Origin: Gammaproteobacteria bacterium
Lineage (GTDB): Bacteria > Pseudomonadota > Gammaproteobacteria > Granulosicoccales > Granulosicoccaceae
DNA: 64,000 nt
NCBI GenBank assembly: GCA_002746645.1
Contig: PDPU01000034.1
Coordinates: 1-64,000, forward strand
Direction: 5' to 3'
A program made the translations under genes and the position numbers. Below the pieces are notes generated by a model that saw nothing but the letters and a program-made list of their open reading frames with translations, did no database searches and was not told the DNA's origin. Below, piece by piece: positions 26,057-34,973 of the stretch (positions are counted from its first letter, which is position 1; every line of letters starts with the position of its first letter).

Positions 26057-27376
26057 TCAGATACGCGGCAGATAGGTGCTCCAGTCCAGCGGAGAAACTT
26101 CGCGCAGGAATCGCAGCGCTTCGTGGCGCTTGATGTCGACAAAGCGTTTCCTGAAACCTTCGCCGAGCAGTTCGCCGAGCACGTCCGAAGCTTCAGCGCG
26201 ATCACAGGCGGCCAGCCAGTCGTGCGTCAGGCGTTTCGCGGTCGGGGTTTCGCCTGCAAGCAGTGGTGGATTGGCGGGTGGACGCGCATTGTCGAGGCCG
26301 TGACGCATGCCGGCGAGGATGGCGGCGAGCACGAGGTAGGGATTGGCGTCGGCGCCAGCCACCCGGTGTTCGAGCCGTGCCGCAGGGCCCGATGTTGCAG
26401 GCAGGCGTAGTGCCACACCACGATGGTCATAGCCCCAGTCGAGACGGTTCGGGGCGAAGCCGTCGGGAAGCAGGCGTCGATAGGAATTGCGGTTGGGGGC
26501 GAGCAGAAGCTGCATCTCTTCGAGCGTGTCGAGGCAGCCGGCAAGCGCGTGCAGCAGGCGGTCTTCGTTCTGGTCGAAGATGTTGTTGCCGTCCGCGTCG
26601 ACCACACTCACGTGCACGTGCTGGCCCGAGCCGTCATGGTTGGTATAGGGCTTGGCCATGAAGGTGGCGAGCAGTCCGAAGCGCTGTGCAGCATGATCGA
26701 TGATCTGGCGGAGAAGAATCGCATCGTCGGCGGCTTGCAGCGCGTTGCTTCGATGGTTGAGGTTGAGTTCGAACTGGCCGGGGCCGATTTCCGCGAGCAT
26801 CGCCTCGGCAGGAATCTGCATGGCTTCGGCGAACTGGTAGATGCATTCGAACAGCGGCTCGACACGATCCATGGTGCGCGGATCGTAGAGTTGCATGTCG
26901 CGCTGCTTGCCGGCAATACGCAGCATGTCGGGAACCTTCGGCACACCGGTTTCGCGTGTCGAACCGTCAAGAAGGTAGAACTCGAGTTCCATGGCGACGA
27001 CGGGATGGAGCCCCTGAGCCTCGAAACGGGCAAGTTCTCGTACAGCCGCGGCGCGTGGATCGTATTCGCTGGGCTCGCCATTGATGTCATGCATCATGCA
27101 CAGAGCCTGCAAGCGGTCAGGGTGCCAGGCTTGCGGTAACAAGGTGTCGCTGACGGGTATGCAGAGTCCGTCAGGATCGCCCGAGGAAACACCGAGGCCG
27201 GTGATGGCATCCTGATCGTCGCTCCAGATGTCCTGCGTCAGTGTGGAGATGGGCAGACGTGTCTCGCCGGCGAGAATCTTCTTCTGATGCTCTACGGGCA
27301 GGCGTTTTCCGCGCAGGGCGCCATGCCAGTCCACCACGTAGACATCGATGGCGCTCGGGGTGTCTGATTTGCTCAT
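26057..27376 (-). CDS. glutamine synthetase-family gamma-glutamylpolyamine synthetase (PuuA-like 2)
   Basis: A 439-residue GS-family ligase with MELEFYLL, EIGPGQFELNLNH, the nucleotide-site SGQHVHVSV, NSYRRL, and LEHRVAGADANPYLVLAAILAG. It is clearly a paralogue of PuuA1 but diverged throughout, so not a recent duplication. It lies after potG with a 106-bp gap that holds a possible internal promoter, and immediately before puuB2. Predicted to glutamylate the amine imported by PotFHIG. Confidence 0.86.
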   Translation of the reverse strand: MSKSDTPSAIDVYVVDWHGALRGKRLPVEHQKKILAGETRLPISTLTQDIWSDDQDAITGLGVSSGDPDGLCIPVSDTLLPQAWHPDRLQALCMMHDINGEPSEYDPRAAAVRELARFEAQGLHPVVAMELEFYLLDGSTRETGVPKVPDMLRIAGKQRDMQLYDPRTMDRVEPLFECIYQFAEAMQIPAEAMLAEIGPGQFELNLNHRSNALQAADDAILLRQIIDHAAQRFGLLATFMAKPYTNHDGSGQHVHVSVVDADGNNIFDQNEDRLLHALAGCLDTLEEMQLLLAPNRNSYRRLLPDGFAPNRLDWGYDHRGVALRLPATSGPAARLEHRVAGADANPYLVLAAILAGMRHGLDNARPPANPPLLAGETPTAKRLTHDWLAACDRAEASDVLGELLGEGFRKRFVDIKRHEALRFLREVSPLDWSTYLPRI

Positions 27377-27435
27377 GGTTTGATGTTTTCAGGGGTTGGT
27401 ATCGGGTAGTGTCAGGCGCAGGTGATCCGTCACTC

Positions 27436-27483
27436 ATCATACCTGCCGAGAGTCATGCTGCACTCTTGTCGGAGATGCACTCT
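27436..27483 (-). promoter_or_regulatory. possible internal promoter and operator for puuA2-puuB2
   Basis: On the - strand a good -10 (TATGAT, 27441 down to 27436) lies about 60 bases before the puuA2 start. Upstream, the octamer AGAGTGCA is repeated at 27483-27476 and 27466-27459, a period of 17 bases. The first copy touches the potG stop. The spacing suits a dimeric regulator, but no -35 is clear. Confidence 0.35.
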
Positions 27484-28637
27484 TACAGAGAACCATCGGC
27501 ACTTGTGGCAGCATTCGCCGGCAGCAGCAGCATGTCGCTCTGCGGCCAGTGTGCCGTCAAGGGGGTGTTGATGGCAACGCCGGCGAGCTCGCGTGCGGTG
27601 CCGCTGTCGATGATGGCGGTCAGGGAATCGTCGTTGTCAAGGCGAACCTCGACGATCGAATGCTGGCCCTGATAACCGATGTCACCCAGATGCCCCGGTA
27701 CCGAGATGTGTTCGGCAGGAGCGTCGCCGAGCGTGATGTTCACATCTTCGGGGCGTACGGCGGCAATGGCGCGCTGCTCGCCTGTCTGTGTGCCTGTGCG
27801 AAGGTCGGTGTGCAGTTGCCTCATGAGGTGACGTTCGCCGAATTTGCGTGTGCGTACCTCGTGACCACCTTCCCTGGGCAGGATTTCCTCGACATTGAAG
27901 GCGTTCATGTTGCCGATGAAGTCGGCCACGAAGGCGTCGACAGGTCTTTCGTAGAGTTCCGCGGGGCTGGCCACCTGGCGGAGCGCTCCGTCGGCGAGGA
28001 TCGCGATGCGGTCGGCCATGGCGAGTGCTTCGGACTGGTCGTGGGTGACGATGATGAAGGTGATGCCGACCTCTTCCTGAAGACGCACGAGTTCAAGGCG
28101 CATGGCGTCGCGCAGCTTGGCATCGAGCGCCGAGAGGGGTTCGTCGAGAAGCAGAACGCGCGGACGTTTGACGAGCGCACGGGCAAGCGCGACACGCTGG
28201 CGCTGTCCACCGGAAAGCTGGTCGGGCATGCGTTCGGCAAAGTTCGTCAGGTGCACCTGTTCGAGCACCTCGGCCACGCGCCGATCACGCTCGCCGGAGG
28301 GCACCTTGTCCATCCTGAGCCCGTAGCCGACGTTGTCCTTGACGCTCATGTGCGGGAACACCGCGTAGGACTGGAACACCATGTTGATCGGGCGCTTGTT
28401 CGGCGGCACGCGAATCATGTCCTTGCCGTCGAGGTCGAGCTGGCCATCGCTTGGCGCTTCGAAGCCTGAAATCACCCGCAGGAGCGTGGACTTGCCACAA
28501 CCCGATGGCCCGAGTATGGCGAAGATCTCCCCTGACGCGATGTCGAGGTCGATGTCCTTGAGTGCATGCACCACCCCGTAATGCTTGTTCAGCGAGCGAA
28601 TCGAGACGATCGGTTGGCGTGCCTTGGCGTCGGTCAT
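27483..28637 (-). CDS. potG: putrescine/spermidine ABC transporter ATP-binding protein
   Basis: A 384-residue importer ATPase with Walker A GPSGCGKST (43-51), signature LSGGQRQR, Walker B VLLLDEPLSALD and switch VTHDQSEAL. A C-terminal TOBE domain (AAVRPEDVNITLG) follows. It is fourth in the potFHIG run and should pair with PotH and PotI at the inner membrane. PotA and PotG are hard to tell apart by sequence, but the gene order (binding protein, two permeases, ATPase) and downstream puu genes favour putrescine import. Confidence 0.9.
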   Translation of the reverse strand: MTDAKARQPIVSIRSLNKHYGVVHALKDIDLDIASGEIFAILGPSGCGKSTLLRVISGFEAPSDGQLDLDGKDMIRVPPNKRPINMVFQSYAVFPHMSVKDNVGYGLRMDKVPSGERDRRVAEVLEQVHLTNFAERMPDQLSGGQRQRVALARALVKRPRVLLLDEPLSALDAKLRDAMRLELVRLQEEVGITFIIVTHDQSEALAMADRIAILADGALRQVASPAELYERPVDAFVADFIGNMNAFNVEEILPREGGHEVRTRKFGERHLMRQLHTDLRTGTQTGEQRAIAAVRPEDVNITLGDAPAEHISVPGHLGDIGYQGQHSIVEVRLDNDDSLTAIIDSGTARELAGVAINTPLTAHWPQSDMLLLPANAATSADGSL

Positions 28638-28666
28638 GATGTTGCGTTCCTGCCCTCGGACTCTGT

Positions 28667-29512
28667 TCAGGTGATGTCGCTGACGCGTTGGGTGCGCAGT
28701 GCGATCCAGGTGAGCACGAGTGTCATGATGATCAGTACCGTCGAGGCGGCATTGATTTCGGGGGTGACCGAAAAACGCACCATCGAGTAGATCTTGACCG
28801 GGAAGGTAATCGTGTTCGGCCCCGAAGTGAAGAAGGTGATCACGAAATCATCGAGAGAGAGCGTGAAGGAGAGAAGTGCACCGGCGACGAGTCCGGGTTT
28901 CATGTGCGGCAGCAGGATGTCCTTGAACACCCGCCACTCACTCGCGCCAAGATCACGTGCGGCCTCTTCGGTTTCGCGGTTGAAGCTCTGCAGGCGCGTT
29001 CGTATCACCATTGCGGCGAAGGGAAAGCAGAAGGTGATGTGCGCGATGATGATGTTGGTGAGGTTGAGCGGCCAGGACATGTCGCCCAGGCTCATCCAGC
29101 CCATCTGCGAGAAGAACATCGCGAGCGACACACCCATGCAGATTTCGGGTATCACGATGGGCAGCGAGACGAGCCCTTCGTAGATCGGTTTGAGACGAAA
29201 GCGGAAGCGCCACAGCGTGATGGCCGTGAGCGCGCCGAGAAACACGCTGACCACGGTGGAAATCGCTGCGATGGTCAGGGTATTGAAGAAGGCTTCACGC
29301 AGTTCATCGTTCTCGAAGGCCTTGGTGTAATACCTGGTGGTGAAGCCTTTCCAGATCACGTTGCCGCCGCGGCGCGAGTCATTGAAGGAGAAGACGATCA
29401 ACACGATGATCGGTGCGTAGAGAAAGATGCAGCCGATCAGAAACAGCAGGCGATAACCGAACTTGCCGCTGTAGTCGAAGGGATCTTTCCGGGTACGTCG
29501 AAGCAGCGCCAT
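28667..29512 (-). CDS. potI: putrescine/spermidine ABC transporter permease (PotI/PotC-like)
   Basis: A 281-residue inner-membrane permease with about six helices and the binding-protein-dependent EAA loop (EEAARDLGASEWRVFKDILLP). I start it at the ATG at 29512 (MALLRRTRKDPF), four bases after the potH stop; the open frame upstream runs into potH. It forms the channel together with PotH. Confidence 0.9.
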   Translation of the reverse strand: MALLRRTRKDPFDYSGKFGYRLLFLIGCIFLYAPIIVLIVFSFNDSRRGGNVIWKGFTTRYYTKAFENDELREAFFNTLTIAAISTVVSVFLGALTAITLWRFRFRLKPIYEGLVSLPIVIPEICMGVSLAMFFSQMGWMSLGDMSWPLNLTNIIIAHITFCFPFAAMVIRTRLQSFNRETEEAARDLGASEWRVFKDILLPHMKPGLVAGALLSFTLSLDDFVITFFTSGPNTITFPVKIYSMVRFSVTPEINAASTVLIIMTLVLTWIALRTQRVSDIT

Positions 29513-29516
29513 GATG

Positions 29517-30437
29517 TCAGTCCCTGCGATTCTTCGAGCGCGCCGCATCGCCGAAGGCGCGGAGGGCGAGGAGGATGAAGGTGGCGTAGAGAAGCGTCAG
29601 TGATATGGCCGAGCCAAAGGGCCAGTCATTGGCTTTCTTGAACTGTCGCTCGATGACGTTCGCGATCATGTCCACCTGGCCGCGGCCGAGAAGGTCGGGC
29701 GTCAGGAACTGCCCGATGGCGGGAATGAAGGTGATGACGGCGGCAGTGAGGATGCCGGGCATGGCGAGCGGGATGAGCACCCGTCGTATCGTCTGCCATT
29801 GGTTCGCGCCAAGATCCATGCTCGCCTCGAGGAGGCTTCGGTCCATGCGCTCGAGCGTGGAGTAGATCGGCAGGATGGCAAATGGCAACGAGACGTACAC
29901 GATGCCGAAGACGACGCCTCCCGGTGTGCCGAGAAAGGTCAGTGGCTTGAAGTTCGCGCCAATGAACGGTGCTTCGGCGAAACCGACAAGCTGGAAGAGG
30001 GCGTTCGTCTGCTCGTGCAGCCAGCCGAGAAGCTGATTGAGACGCCCGCGCGTGCCGAGGATGTTCAGCAGCGCATAGGTACGAATCAGGAGATTCGTCC
30101 AGAACGGCAGCATGATGACAAGCAGCAGCCAGGGCTTTGCTGTCGGTGATGCAGTCGCGATCAGCATCGCCATCGGCAGGCCGACGACGAGGCAGATGAT
30201 CGTCGAGATCAACGCGAGCCAGAGCGATCGCCACAGGAGTTCGAGAATCTGCGGGTCGAGAATGCGGCGGTAGTTCTCGAGGGTCCAGGTGGTCTCGATC
30301 TGTGTCAGCGAGATGTTCTCGCCGAAGCTGTAGAGAAAGATAATGCCGAGCGGAGCGACGAAGAACAGCGCCAGCCAGATGAAACTGGGCAGGCCGAAAG
30401 CCAGAAAGGCGCTGTTTGTGTCGCTGGTACGTGCCAC
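29517..30437 (-). CDS. potH: putrescine/spermidine ABC transporter permease (PotH/PotB-like)
   Basis: A 306-residue permease with about six membrane helices and the EAA motif (LEASMDLGANQWQTIRRVLIP). It follows the binding-protein gene after about 48 bases and precedes potI by four, so cotranscription is nearly certain. PotH-type proteins pair with PotI in putrescine uptake. Confidence 0.9.
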   Translation of the reverse strand: MARTSDTNSAFLAFGLPSFIWLALFFVAPLGIIFLYSFGENISLTQIETTWTLENYRRILDPQILELLWRSLWLALISTIICLVVGLPMAMLIATASPTAKPWLLLVIMLPFWTNLLIRTYALLNILGTRGRLNQLLGWLHEQTNALFQLVGFAEAPFIGANFKPLTFLGTPGGVVFGIVYVSLPFAILPIYSTLERMDRSLLEASMDLGANQWQTIRRVLIPLAMPGILTAAVITFIPAIGQFLTPDLLGRGQVDMIANVIERQFKKANDWPFGSAISLTLLYATFILLALRAFGDAARSKNRRD

Positions 30438-30485
30438 TTGCCCTGTGCTCGACTCTCTTGTTGAAGGTTAGCGTCGCAAGCGCTG

Positions 30486-31568
30486 TCAGCCTGCCTTGAT
30501 GCGCGTCCAGGCTTCGTCGATCTGACGTGAGACTTTCTGGCCGGGATAGGTCATGGGCTCGCATTTCGACAGCGCCTCTTCGGAGGGAAACACCGCCGGG
30601 TTTTCAAGATACTCGGCGCTCATGAGTTCCTTCGCGGCCTTGTTGGGCGTGGCGTAGGAGACATAGTCGGCAATGCCGGCACCGGCCTCGGCACTCAGCA
30701 GGAAATCGATCAGGGCGTAGGCACTGTCGACATTGGGTGCGTCCTTCGGAATGCACAGGCAGTCTTCCCACAGAAGGGCGCCTTCCTCGGGTACGACATA
30801 ACCGATGTCGTCGTCTTCGGTCATGACCTGAAGGATGTCACCGTTCCACTCCATGGCGAAGTCCACTTCGCCGGCAAGCAGCAGATCCTGACCGTTGTCG
30901 GGTGCGAAGGCGACGATGTTGGGCTTCTGGTCGATGAGCATCTTTTCGGCGGCGGCGATGTTCTCGGGCGACCAGTCGTTCAGTGACTTGCCCATGGCCT
31001 TCAGGGCCATGCCCATGACGGTGGAAGGCTCACTCAACAGTGCGATACGGCCGGCGTACTGGTCGGAGGCAAGGATGTCGTTCCAGCTCGTCGGAGGTGT
31101 TTCCACGGCCGATTTGCGGTAGCCGATGCCGATGGTGCCCCACATGTAGGGCAGGCTGTATTTGCGGCCCGGGTCGAATTCGGTATCGAGGAACTGCTCT
31201 TCGAGGTTCACGATGTTGGGAATCTTCGAGTGATCAAGCGGCATCAGCATCTCGGCCACGACCATGCGCTCGACGTAGTCGTTGGTCGGCACGATGACGT
31301 CGTAGCCTGGATTGCCACCGCGGAGTTTCGCGAAGAGCTCATCGTTGTCGGCAAAGAGGTCGTACTGCACTTCGATACCGGTGGCGTCTTCGAAGTCTTC
31401 GATCGTGGTTTCGCCGATGTAGGTGTCCCAGTTGTAGAAGTTCACCTTGCCGTTCGCGGCGAGAAGCTCCTTCGGAATGTGAAAGCTCAGACCGACTGCG
31501 GCAGAACCTGCAAGAAAGCGGCGGCGGTTCATTCTGAGTTGGGTCGGTGCGGTGTGCTTTCGGTTCAT
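30486..31568 (-). CDS. potF: periplasmic polyamine-binding protein (PotF/PotD-like)
   Basis: The solute-binding component, about 360 residues. I chose the ATG at 31568; an in-frame GTG at 31601 would add 11 residues. The N-terminus carries a twin-arginine-like signal (NRRRFLAGSAAVGL), so Tat export is likely, which is not the rule for this family. The mature part begins KVNFYNWDTYIGE, the characteristic first strand with the polyamine-cradling aromatic residues, and DVIVPTNDYVERM follows. It heads the potFHIG-puuA2-puuB2 run and has a candidate promoter upstream. Confidence 0.9.
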   Translation of the reverse strand: MNRKHTAPTQLRMNRRRFLAGSAAVGLSFHIPKELLAANGKVNFYNWDTYIGETTIEDFEDATGIEVQYDLFADNDELFAKLRGGNPGYDVIVPTNDYVERMVVAEMLMPLDHSKIPNIVNLEEQFLDTEFDPGRKYSLPYMWGTIGIGYRKSAVETPPTSWNDILASDQYAGRIALLSEPSTVMGMALKAMGKSLNDWSPENIAAAEKMLIDQKPNIVAFAPDNGQDLLLAGEVDFAMEWNGDILQVMTEDDDIGYVVPEEGALLWEDCLCIPKDAPNVDSAYALIDFLLSAEAGAGIADYVSYATPNKAAKELMSAEYLENPAVFPSEEALSKCEPMTYPGQKVSRQIDEAWTRIKAG

Positions 31569-31632
31569 GTGTGTGGAATGCTCTTCTTTGAAATGCGACA
31601 CGCTGGAATACGTGGCGTGACTGTCTGGAAAG

Positions 31633-31663
31633 AGTGTAATCCAGAATACGGGTGGGAGGTCAA
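31633..31663 (-). promoter_or_regulatory. candidate promoter of the pot-puu operon
   Basis: On the - strand, -35 TTGACC (31663 down to 31658) and -10 TACACT (31638 down to 31633) are separated by 19 bases. Transcription would start near 31626, about 58 bases before the potF ATG. The spacing is longer than ideal. Confidence 0.4.
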
Positions 31664-31738
31664 GTGTTTGTGCTGGTCGTTCGGAAGATCAGCCACCTCG
31701 ACGGACTCGCCACCCGTCAGCGTCTACCTTGCGGCGAT

Positions 31739-32503
31739 TCAGAAAGGAAAGGACAGGGTCAGCGCCGCGAAACTGCCATCGGGGTCGGGCAGGTCGTCGA
31801 CTTCGAGATCGGTGAAGCCGCTGACGCTCTCGGGTTCGAACTCGAGAGCAGTAAGACGAAGCCCGACGCTCATGAAGTTCCACATGAACTCGTACTGAAA
31901 CCAGGCGCCGAAGGCTTCTTCGTAATCGACTCGACCGTCGTTGGTGTCGGTGAGGTCGAGCTCGGGCGAGAGTGCCAGCATGAGACCGCCGCCAAGTCGG
32001 TGGCGACCGAGGTGATAGAAGGCACCGGCTTCGAGCGGAGCATAACCGAAGCCCGCCGAATCGTCGAAGGAGCTGATGCCATTGTAGTGGACACCGAGGC
32101 CGAACTGGAACGAGAGCGGGATGCGCGGCACGAACATGCCGGCGCCGAGAAGCAGATGGACACCGTCACCGGCACGAATGCTCACTTCGTCCGTTTCGTC
32201 GCCGAGAATTTCGTTGACCTGGACGGTGGCGAGGCGATCGCCTCCGGCTGCAATTCCGAGGTTGCCGAAGAAATACACTCCACGGCGTTCGGCACCTTTT
32301 CGATAGCCATCCGGAGCCCGGCGCGGCTCTGCCGCCGCTTCGTCGGAAAGCTTCTGTTCGGTCGTGATGACGCTGTCGCTTGCGGCATCACTGGCGAGTG
32401 AGTTGTCCTGAGCCTGCGCCACGCCAGCAAGACCCGCCAGCGTGGTGGCAAGAAAAAGGGCGCTGCCGCGAGCGGCAGAAGTGATCGGGTGAGGCGTGAT
32501 CAT
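31739..32503 (-). CDS. predicted outer-membrane beta-barrel protein, function unknown
   Basis: A 254-residue protein with a cleavable signal peptide (about 30 residues, ending GVAQAQ), a short charged segment, then many alternating short strands (GVHLLLGAGMFV, SFQFGLGVHY, LEAGAFYHL, GGGLMLALS). It closes with ALTLSFPF, the terminal Phe expected of outer-membrane barrels. The ATG at 32503 is preceded by GGAGAA; the frame is open far upstream but without a signal peptide. It lies upstream of potF on the same strand, with its own 170-bp space. I cannot assign a function. Confidence 0.7.
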   Translation of the reverse strand: MITPHPITSAARGSALFLATTLAGLAGVAQAQDNSLASDAASDSVITTEQKLSDEAAAEPRRAPDGYRKGAERRGVYFFGNLGIAAGGDRLATVQVNEILGDETDEVSIRAGDGVHLLLGAGMFVPRIPLSFQFGLGVHYNGISSFDDSAGFGYAPLEAGAFYHLGRHRLGGGLMLALSPELDLTDTNDGRVDYEEAFGAWFQYEFMWNFMSVGLRLTALEFEPESVSGFTDLEVDDLPDPDGSFAALTLSFPF

Positions 32504-32722
32504 GGAACATTCTCCGTGAGGTGGTTGGCGGCCGTGGCCGTATGTCGAGGTTAACGCACAGATTTGACGGATGTTACTGGCTGTCTCGTGGATTCTGACG
32601 CGGCAAGACGACGTTTTTCGTGAAGTAGTTCCAATCAACACATCGGGTTTACGCAGTCTCGCTTGTATTATGTCAGGATGCATACGAAGATGCTGGGTGA
32701 TGATTTCATGGACAGTTTCTAA

Positions 32723-34267
32723 ATGATGATGCGTGCCAGATATTCCCTTGTGGCCGCCTTTGTCGGCTTGCCGTTCCTTGCCGCCTGTGGTGACGATCAT
32801 TCGACGTTGCAGGGTGAGGCAGACAACCCGTCGATGACGATCACGGAGCCCGCGATCTTTCGGCAAGCGCGCGAGATCAAACGCGATGCGCTGTCGCTCG
32901 TCGTGAGTATCAATGGCAGCGAGGTCGGTACCGCCACCAGAAGCAACGACAACTACAACATCACGCTGAACCTCGTGCCGGGTCTCGTTTACCGGCTGAC
33001 ACTGCTGTGGAATGAATCCTACGCCGGTCAGTCGCTGCCCCTGGCGAGTACCGAAGTGCCGGTGCAGATCCCTGCCGATGCCCGCTCCTGGAAAGTCGAG
33101 GTGCAGCGTTGGCAGTTCGATACCAGCGCGGACAGCTTCGACAACGATGGTGACGGTTACTCGAACTACGAAGAGCGCAGAGACGGTACCGATCCCCTGA
33201 ACGCTGCCGAGCCGGGCAACAGACCAGCGAAGACGAACCTGCAGTTGCAGTTCGACCTGCCGCTTGCGCTTACCCTGGCAAGCGACGAACAACTCGCGAT
33301 GCTCGAACTCGTGGTGCGTGTTGGTGGAACACCGGTAGGAATGACTCGCGAGGGGACGAGCTGGTTCGGCGACGTCGATGTCAACGAGGGTTCGGAGATT
33401 ACCGTGGATGCGCAGTTCCATCCGCGAGGTCAGGCGGCAGCCGTTCTCGCGGAGTTCCGAAGTGATGCGGTAGCCGCCGACAGCGGCAGCTTCGTGGTCG
33501 ACGCCGGGCGCTATACCGCCGGGCCCGACAGCGATCAGGATGGTTTCTACAATGTTCTGGAGTTCCTTGCCGGCAGCGATCCGCTGGATCCGAACGATCC
33601 GCTGGATCCGTCCGAACTGCCCAATCCGGAGAATCCATTCGGCTCCGACAGTGACGGCGATGGCATTCCGGACGATGAGGATCCCGATGCCGATGGCGAC
33701 ACCGTCAACGACAGCAATGATCCCTTCGTCGATCTCTCCGGCGACGGACTTGATGACGAATCAGGGCTGACGCTCGAGCAGGCGACCTGCCATGGTCTCG
33801 ACGGCAGGACTGCGGATGGCTCCGCATACACCTGGCAGGGGTACTGTGAACTTTCACGGTTTACCCCCGGACGAAATGGCTATGTGCTGGGCGTGGAACG
33901 TGTTCTGTGGTGCCTCGGCTTCGATGTCGGCTTCGAAGATGTGGACATGTTTGCCGATGGCAACTTCGGATCGCAGACGGAGGTGGCTGTGGAAGCGTTT
34001 CAGGAGGCGAACGATCTGCCGGTAACGGGTATTGTGGATATGGCAACCTGGCCGGCGCTGCAATCGTCGCTGGTGGCTGCTGCGGGCCTGACACCGGCGG
34101 GGGATGTGACCAACGCGACGCCGTTCAGCGTCGCAGGTGATCGCTGCGAGGGCATTGCGGTTTTCCATTCGGTTTCAGTCAATCGGGCCAGCCACAGCGA
34201 GTGGCGTCTTTCGCAACCGATGGGCGGTGATGCCACCATGCGTTTCAGCATGCACGAACTGCCCTGA
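32723..34267 (+). CDS. lipoprotein with calcium-binding-type repeats and a peptidoglycan-binding domain
   Basis: A 514-residue predicted lipoprotein: signal peptide with lipobox LAAC, acylated Cys22. Two beta-rich segments with related sequence follow (residues about 35-135 and 160-260), each ending in Asp-rich loops: DNDGDGYSNYEE near 139 and DSDQDGFYNVLE near 269. A third Asp-rich run (DSDGDGIPDDEDPDADGD) lies near 308. These match thrombospondin type 3/EF-hand-like calcium loops. The C-terminal part, about 385-450, looks like a PG_binding_1 domain (FGSQTEVAVEAFQEANDLPVTGIVD). It is divergent from the barrel gene. No function is known to me for this combination. Confidence 0.75.
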   Translation: MMMRARYSLVAAFVGLPFLAACGDDHSTLQGEADNPSMTITEPAIFRQAREIKRDALSLVVSINGSEVGTATRSNDNYNITLNLVPGLVYRLTLLWNESYAGQSLPLASTEVPVQIPADARSWKVEVQRWQFDTSADSFDNDGDGYSNYEERRDGTDPLNAAEPGNRPAKTNLQLQFDLPLALTLASDEQLAMLELVVRVGGTPVGMTREGTSWFGDVDVNEGSEITVDAQFHPRGQAAAVLAEFRSDAVAADSGSFVVDAGRYTAGPDSDQDGFYNVLEFLAGSDPLDPNDPLDPSELPNPENPFGSDSDGDGIPDDEDPDADGDTVNDSNDPFVDLSGDGLDDESGLTLEQATCHGLDGRTADGSAYTWQGYCELSRFTPGRNGYVLGVERVLWCLGFDVGFEDVDMFADGNFGSQTEVAVEAFQEANDLPVTGIVDMATWPALQSSLVAAAGLTPAGDVTNATPFSVAGDRCEGIAVFHSVSVNRASHSEWRLSQPMGGDATMRFSMHELP

Positions 34268-34316
34268 GCACAGGTCTTGCGGCGCCATTTGGTACCATGC
34301 ATGTGTGTCCTGATCG

Positions 34317-34895
34317 ATGGTGACGGGGATGAACATATCGTGTGATTGTGGCGCTTTCATCGCGAGACTGACCGCGTTTCCCGGGTCAACGCCCGGGCGA
34401 CTGGTTTGTTACTGTTCAGATTGTCAGGATTATGTCGAGCGGCTTGGCCGAGGCGAATTGCTCGATGCCTGGGGTGGCACCGAGGTGGTACCTGTTTATC
34501 CTTCCGATATCGAGATCGAGCAGGGCAGGGAACATCTGCGGTGTTATCAACTCAACGAGAACGGTTTGTTCCGTTGGGCTGCCGCCTGTTGCCGTTCACC
34601 GGTATTCAATACGCAGCCCGGTTTTCCCTGGGCGGGTATTCCGGCGAAGGCCTACACCAATGTTCGGGCCGATGCCCTTGATGGTCTCGGCGACGTTAGG
34701 TGTCGTATCTACGGTCGTGATGCAAAAGGGGAAGCACCTTTCCCCATCTCCAGCAAGATTGCGTTCAGGGACATGATGGTCGTACTGCCATTCATCATCA
34801 AGGGCAAGCTGCTTGGCAAGCATCGTCACTCGCCTTTTTTCGAGTCGGATGGCAAGACGCCGACAGTGACGCCGGAGATTCTCGGATCGCGTTGA
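34317..34895 (+). CDS. DUF6151-like/GFA-related zinc-binding protein
   Basis: A 192-residue protein with cysteine pairs CDCG, CYCSDC and CC spaced as in glutathione-dependent formaldehyde-activating (GFA)-like zinc folds; the whole resembles DUF6151. The N-terminal ISCDCGAF block starts after the ATG at 34317, or after a second ATG at 34329 that looks equally natural. No pathway can be inferred from its neighbours. Confidence 0.7.
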   Translation: MVTGMNISCDCGAFIARLTAFPGSTPGRLVCYCSDCQDYVERLGRGELLDAWGGTEVVPVYPSDIEIEQGREHLRCYQLNENGLFRWAAACCRSPVFNTQPGFPWAGIPAKAYTNVRADALDGLGDVRCRIYGRDAKGEAPFPISSKIAFRDMMVVLPFIIKGKLLGKHRHSPFFESDGKTPTVTPEILGSR

Positions 34896-34961
34896 TTGCA
34901 GCAAGTTGCAGTATCCGGGGGTCAAGTTGGCTATCATCGGTATTGGCCCGGATCTCCGATC

Positions 34962-34968
34962 AGAAGGA
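34962..34968 (+). promoter_or_regulatory. ribosome binding site that fixes the tamA start
   Basis: AGAAGGA lies five bases before the in-frame GTG at 34974. No comparable site precedes the earlier in-frame starts. Confidence 0.6.
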
Positions 34969-34973
34969 CAGGT

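Noticed and set aside
32504..33421. Extension of the outer-membrane barrel frame opposite the lipoprotein gene
   Set aside because: The signal peptide begins at 32503 with a ribosome site; the extension is antisense to the lipoprotein.
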